Assembly: GCA_030430455.1 (NCBI GenBank)
Contig: JAUIJB010000005.1
Span: 32,042-96,041, forward strand
Length of the DNA: 64,000 nucleotides
Origin: Verrucomicrobiia bacterium
Lineage (GTDB): Bacteria; Verrucomicrobiota; Verrucomicrobiia; Verrucomicrobiales; Akkermansiaceae
Direction: 5' to 3'
Both the position numbers and the translations under genes were made by a program. The notes under the pieces were generated by a model. It searched no databases. It was not told the origin of the DNA and worked only from the letters and a program-made list of their open reading frames with translations. Positions 61,088-64,000 of the stretch are shown here, one piece after another. Every line of letters begins with the position of its first letter. Within the stretch, counting starts at the first letter, position 1.

Positions 61088-62671
61088 CTACATCTGCTCG
61101 ATGACCTTCTCGGTCTTGGCGTCGATGATGGCGAAGCGCTGGCGCTGCAGGTTCGGGTCGGAACGGAAGATCAGGCGGCCGGAGTTCTGGCGCTCGAGCT
61201 CGACGAGGATCTTGCTGTCCTCGTTCTTGAAGCGGTTGAGCACGTCGGGGCTGACGATCACGATCAGGTCGCCGTCCTCGCCGGCGCGCTTGTTGATCAC
61301 CGCGACCAGCTTGCGCTGGATCTCGACGCTCATCGTGAACGGCGTCTTCACCCGGCCGGCGCCGCTGCAGTACGGGCAGGGCTCGTACATGGTGTCGAGC
61401 AGGCTCTCGGTGAGCCGCTGGCGGGTCATCTCCATCAGGCCGATCGACGAGATCTGCAGCAGCTGGGTCTTCGCCTTGTCGCGCTTCACCCGCTCGCGCA
61501 TCGCCTTGTAGACCGCCTGCTGGTCGCGGCGGTGGCGCATGTCGATGAAGTCGACCACCACCAGTCCGCCGATGTTGCGCAGGCGCAGCTGGCGCGCGAC
61601 CTCCTCGGCGGCCTCGAGGTTGGTCTGCAGGATCATCTTGTCGACGTCCTTGGCGCCGCGGTTGCGGCCGGTGTTGACGTCGATCGAGATCAGCGCCTCG
61701 GTCTCGTCGATCACGATGTAGCCGCCGCACTTCAGCCAGACCTGGCGCGAGAAGGCCTCGTCGATCTGCTTCTGGATCCCGAGGTGCTCGAAGATCGTCT
61801 GCTGGGTCTCGAGGTGGTGGACCCGGCGCTTGGCGCGGCGCGAGATCTTGCCGGCGATCTCGCGCACCAGCTCGCTGGTCTCCGAGTTGTCGCAGATCAC
61901 CTGGTCGACCTCGTCGGTGAGGAAGTCGCGCGCGGTGCGCTCGACCAGGCCCGGTTCCTGGAACACGCAGACCGGCGCGGGCCTCGAGTCGCGCTTCTCC
62001 TCGACCCCCTCCCACTGCTCGAGGAGCATGGCGAGGTCACGCACGAAGTGGCGCGCGCGGGTGCCGCTGGCGACGGTGCGCATGATGATGCCCATGCCCT
62101 CGGGGACGCTGAGCTTCTCCATGATGCGGCGCAGCCGCTGGCGCTCCTTGGGGTCGTCGATCTTGCGCGAGATCCCGAACTGCTCGGTGTAGGGCATCAG
62201 CACCAGGTAGCGCCCGGCGAGCGAGATGTTGGTGGTGACCCGCGGCCCCTTGGTGCCGATCGGTCCCTTCGAGACCTGGATCATGATCTCCGATCCCACC
62301 GGGTAGATGCTGGGGATGTCCTTGGAGGTGATCTTCTTCTTTTTCTTCGGCTTGTTGCCGCGCTTGATCTCCTCGAGGCTCGAGTCGAGCGCCGCGGGGA
62401 TGGCGTCCCAGAAGTGCAGGAAGGCGTTCTTTTCCAGGCCGATGTCGACGAACATCGCCTTGAGCCCGGGCTCGATGTTCTTGACGCGGCCCTTGAAGAC
62501 GCCGCCGACGATGTTCTGGTCGCCCTCGCGCTCGACGGTGTACTCCTCGAGGACGCCGTCCTCCAGCAGTGCGACCCGGCGCTCGAGCTTCTCGACCGTG
62601 ACAATGAGGGTGTTGCCGTCCCTGGGATTGATCCTCCCGAGGCCGAGCATGCGTTTGACTTTCTGAATCAT
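61088..62671 (-). CDS. rng: Ribonuclease G/E
   Basis: 527 residues. The S1 domain (about 50-130) carries a Lys-rich insertion NKPKKKKKITSK at 106-117. The catalytic DNase I-like domain has the magnesium aspartates Asp331 (ISIDVNTG) and Asp374 (VVVDFIDMRH), and the zinc-link CPYC pair is at Cys432 and Cys435 (CPYCSGAGR). There is no long RNase E-type scaffold tail, so RNase G is the closer name. It cleaves single-stranded AU-rich RNA at 5'-monophosphorylated ends and matures rRNA. It follows mrdA by 54 bases, the common cell-elongation gene order. Confidence 0.96.
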   Translation of the reverse strand: MIQKVKRMLGLGRINPRDGNTLIVTVEKLERRVALLEDGVLEEYTVEREGDQNIVGGVFKGRVKNIEPGLKAMFVDIGLEKNAFLHFWDAIPAALDSSLEEIKRGNKPKKKKKITSKDIPSIYPVGSEIMIQVSKGPIGTKGPRVTTNISLAGRYLVLMPYTEQFGISRKIDDPKERQRLRRIMEKLSVPEGMGIIMRTVASGTRARHFVRDLAMLLEQWEGVEEKRDSRPAPVCVFQEPGLVERTARDFLTDEVDQVICDNSETSELVREIAGKISRRAKRRVHHLETQQTIFEHLGIQKQIDEAFSRQVWLKCGGYIVIDETEALISIDVNTGRNRGAKDVDKMILQTNLEAAEEVARQLRLRNIGGLVVVDFIDMRHRRDQQAVYKAMRERVKRDKAKTQLLQISSIGLMEMTRQRLTESLLDTMYEPCPYCSGAGRVKTPFTMSVEIQRKLVAVINKRAGEDGDLIVIVSPDVLNRFKNEDSKILVELERQNSGRLIFRSDPNLQRQRFAIIDAKTEKVIEQM

Positions 62672-62725
62672 GAGTCTTGTTGGATGTGAGTTTTGGAAAT
62701 TGGTTTCTCGCCCGGTCCGCCGGGC

Positions 62726-64000
62726 CTATTCGGGTTCCTCGACCGGCACGGCGCGCGGGACGACCGAGCCGGCCTCGTCGACTTCCGGGGTGATCACCGG
62801 TTCGGGAGTGACGGTCTCCTCGGCCGGCAGGGTCACCGTCGGCCGCACCTCGATCGTCGGCGCGCTCTCGTCGCCGGTCTCGCCGCCCTCGGTCCCCTCG
62901 AGCGCGGCGATGACGTCCTCGGGGAGGACGATCTCCTCGATCGGGTCGAGGTGGCCGAGCGCCGGGTCGAGCCGGGAAAGCGGCAGGATCATGCCCTCGT
63001 CGCGCGCCAGCAGGCCGCGCAGGATGAGGTGGACCAGCGGGCCGCAGACCTTCCCGCCCGACTTGCCGTTCTGCACCAGCACGGCGACCGCGTAGCGTGG
63101 CTCGTCGTAGGGGGCGAAGGCGATGGTCCAGGAGTTGTGCGAGCGCTTGCCGGCGTCGGCGGTCTGCGCGGTGCCGGTCTTGGCGGCCACCTCGACGTCC
63201 GGGATGCGGGCCCGCCCGGCGGTGCCGCCCGGCTCGTTGGCGGCCTTCCACATCCCCTTGCGGATGTGCTCGAGGCCGGCCGGCGGGACGCCCTCCTCGA
63301 CCAGGTCGAGGCGCAGCTTCGGGCGATCCTCGATCAGGCGCCGGCCGTCCGGCATCGACGCCTCCTTGATCAGGCGGGGCTCGTAGTAGCGCCCGCCGTT
63401 GGCCAGGCAGGCGGTCAGCGCGCAGAGCTGCAGGGGGGTGGCCAGCGAGTCGCCCTGGCCGATCGACAGCTGGGCGACGTCGGCGGGCGTCAGGTTGCGG
63501 CCGCGGTTGAGCGACCTCCACGCCCGGCTCCCCGGGACGTTGCCGGCCTTCTCGTTGGGCAGCGGCAGGCCGGTCGGCTTGCCGAAGCCGAGCATCAGCA
63601 GCCCCTGCGTCATCCGCTCGGCGCCGATCGCGTTGCCGAGCTTGAAGAAGTACGGGTTGCAGGACTTCTGGATCGCCTCCTCGAGGTCGAGCCCGCCGTG
63701 GCTGCCGCCACGCATGTTGTAGAGCCAGCAGGCCGGCTTGTAGCTGCCGTAGGAAACGAAGCCCTCGCAGGTGAAGCTGCGCCCGGAGAGCCCGTGCAGC
63801 GCGCCGACGGCGGCCGTCGCCGCCTTGAAGGTCGACCCCGGCGTGAAGGCGGCGATGCAGCGGTCGGTGAAGGGGTCGCAGGGGTTGTCGAGGTAGGCCC
63901 GGTAGACGTCGCCGTCGATGCTCGGGATGAAGTCGTTCGGGTTGTAGTCCGGCACCGAGGCCATCGCCAGGATCTCGCCGGTGCGCTCGTCCATCACCAC
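62726..64000 (-). CDS. mrdA: Penicillin-binding protein 2 (5' end outside window)
   Basis: 424 codons visible; the frame is open to the right edge, so the N-terminal part (TM anchor and pedestal domain) lies outside. The transpeptidase motifs are complete: PGSTFKAA with the acylated Ser (SxxK), the KSCN (SxN) block in QKSCNPYFFKLGNAIG, and AAKTGTAQT (KTG). The preceding VMDERTGEILAMASVPDYNP is typical PBP2. The C-terminal 80 residues form a Pro/Glu/Thr-rich tail that is unusually long for the family. It cross-links peptidoglycan during cell elongation. Its neighbour rng is downstream; mreC/mreD would be expected beyond 64000. Confidence 0.93.
   Translation of the reverse strand: MVMDERTGEILAMASVPDYNPNDFIPSIDGDVYRAYLDNPCDPFTDRCIAAFTPGSTFKAATAAVGALHGLSGRSFTCEGFVSYGSYKPACWLYNMRGGSHGGLDLEEAIQKSCNPYFFKLGNAIGAERMTQGLLMLGFGKPTGLPLPNEKAGNVPGSRAWRSLNRGRNLTPADVAQLSIGQGDSLATPLQLCALTACLANGGRYYEPRLIKEASMPDGRRLIEDRPKLRLDLVEEGVPPAGLEHIRKGMWKAANEPGGTAGRARIPDVEVAAKTGTAQTADAGKRSHNSWTIAFAPYDEPRYAVAVLVQNGKSGGKVCGPLVHLILRGLLARDEGMILPLSRLDPALGHLDPIEEIVLPEDVIAALEGTEGGETGDESAPTIEVRPTVTLPAEETVTPEPVITPEVDEAGSVVPRAVPVEEPE

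Noticed and set aside
60729..61511. A 260-codon plus-strand open frame
   Set aside because: Half of it is antisense to rng, and the remainder has no domain, signal peptide or coding bias.

Overview
The window comes from a high-GC Gram-negative bacterium, most likely a member of the Verrucomicrobiota close to Verrucomicrobiaceae. The evidence is a Verru_Chthon cassette protein A gene at the left edge, very large secreted polysaccharide-active proteins, lipoproteins with clear lipoboxes, strong GC bias at third codon positions, and intergenic regions packed with hairpin repeats. I see no phage, insertion sequence, integrase, CRISPR array or rRNA. This looks like chromosomal core sequence with repeat-rich spacers.

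Layout. 1-3.5 kb: the 5' part of a Verru_Chthon cassette A gene (minus strand). 3.7-9.7 kb: a LysR regulator divergent from a pirin, then a YceI-like lipoprotein, a secreted peroxiredoxin-like protein, two unknown genes, a PagL-like lipid A deacylase and two small membrane proteins. 9.7-10.2 kb: a mirrored cluster of palindromic repeats. 10.2-13.6 kb: a GH43 glycosidase, lysS and a CvfB-like S1 protein. 13.7-14.1 kb: copy 1 of an unexplained inverted-arm repeat. 14.3-21 kb: a secreted beta-propeller protein, a SET-domain protein, an MFS transporter, a rhodanese lipoprotein, an RRM RNA-binding protein and a DASS symporter. 21-33.4 kb: three giant secreted proteins, namely a PQQ-type sugar dehydrogenase fused to a diheme cytochrome and two tandem GH13 alpha-amylases. 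33.6-40 kb: mgtE with a mini-kinase gene, a Cys-rich unknown, and a deoC-ALDH-ALDH-like operon. 39.9-40.3 kb: copy 2 of the inverted-arm repeat, running into the 3' end of rnhB. 40.2-47.7 kb: rnhB, a CAP-domain lipoprotein, a type IIA topoisomerase A subunit, a GH106-like protein and a coiled-coil/lipoprotein pair. 47.9-52.2 kb: a PL11 rhamnogalacturonan lyase with FnIII and LamG modules. 52.7-64 kb: tRNA-Thr(TGT), a membrane alkaline-phosphatase-superfamily enzyme, a glycosyltransferase/HAD pair, a large unknown lipoprotein, RNase G/E and PBP2 (mrdA, cut by the window edge).

How the genes fit together. Several dispersed genes point to plant or algal polysaccharide use: GH43 arabinanase-like, PL11, GH106-like and two GH13 enzymes. 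The PQQ/cytochrome protein could oxidise released sugars in the periplasm. deoC with an ALDH and an ALDH16-type non-catalytic partner would convert deoxyribose-5-phosphate to acetate via acetaldehyde. rng beside mrdA is the usual cell-elongation neighbourhood.

The most unusual signals are the two-copy inverted-arm repeat that supplies the C-terminus of rnhB, two near-identical CTACG-N6-CGTAG palindromes upstream of unrelated minus-strand genes, the split ALDH16 arrangement, a 128-residue protein with kinase catalytic motifs but no C-lobe, and a sulfatase-like enzyme with Thr at the nucleophile position. All calls were made by reading the sequence; no database search was run.
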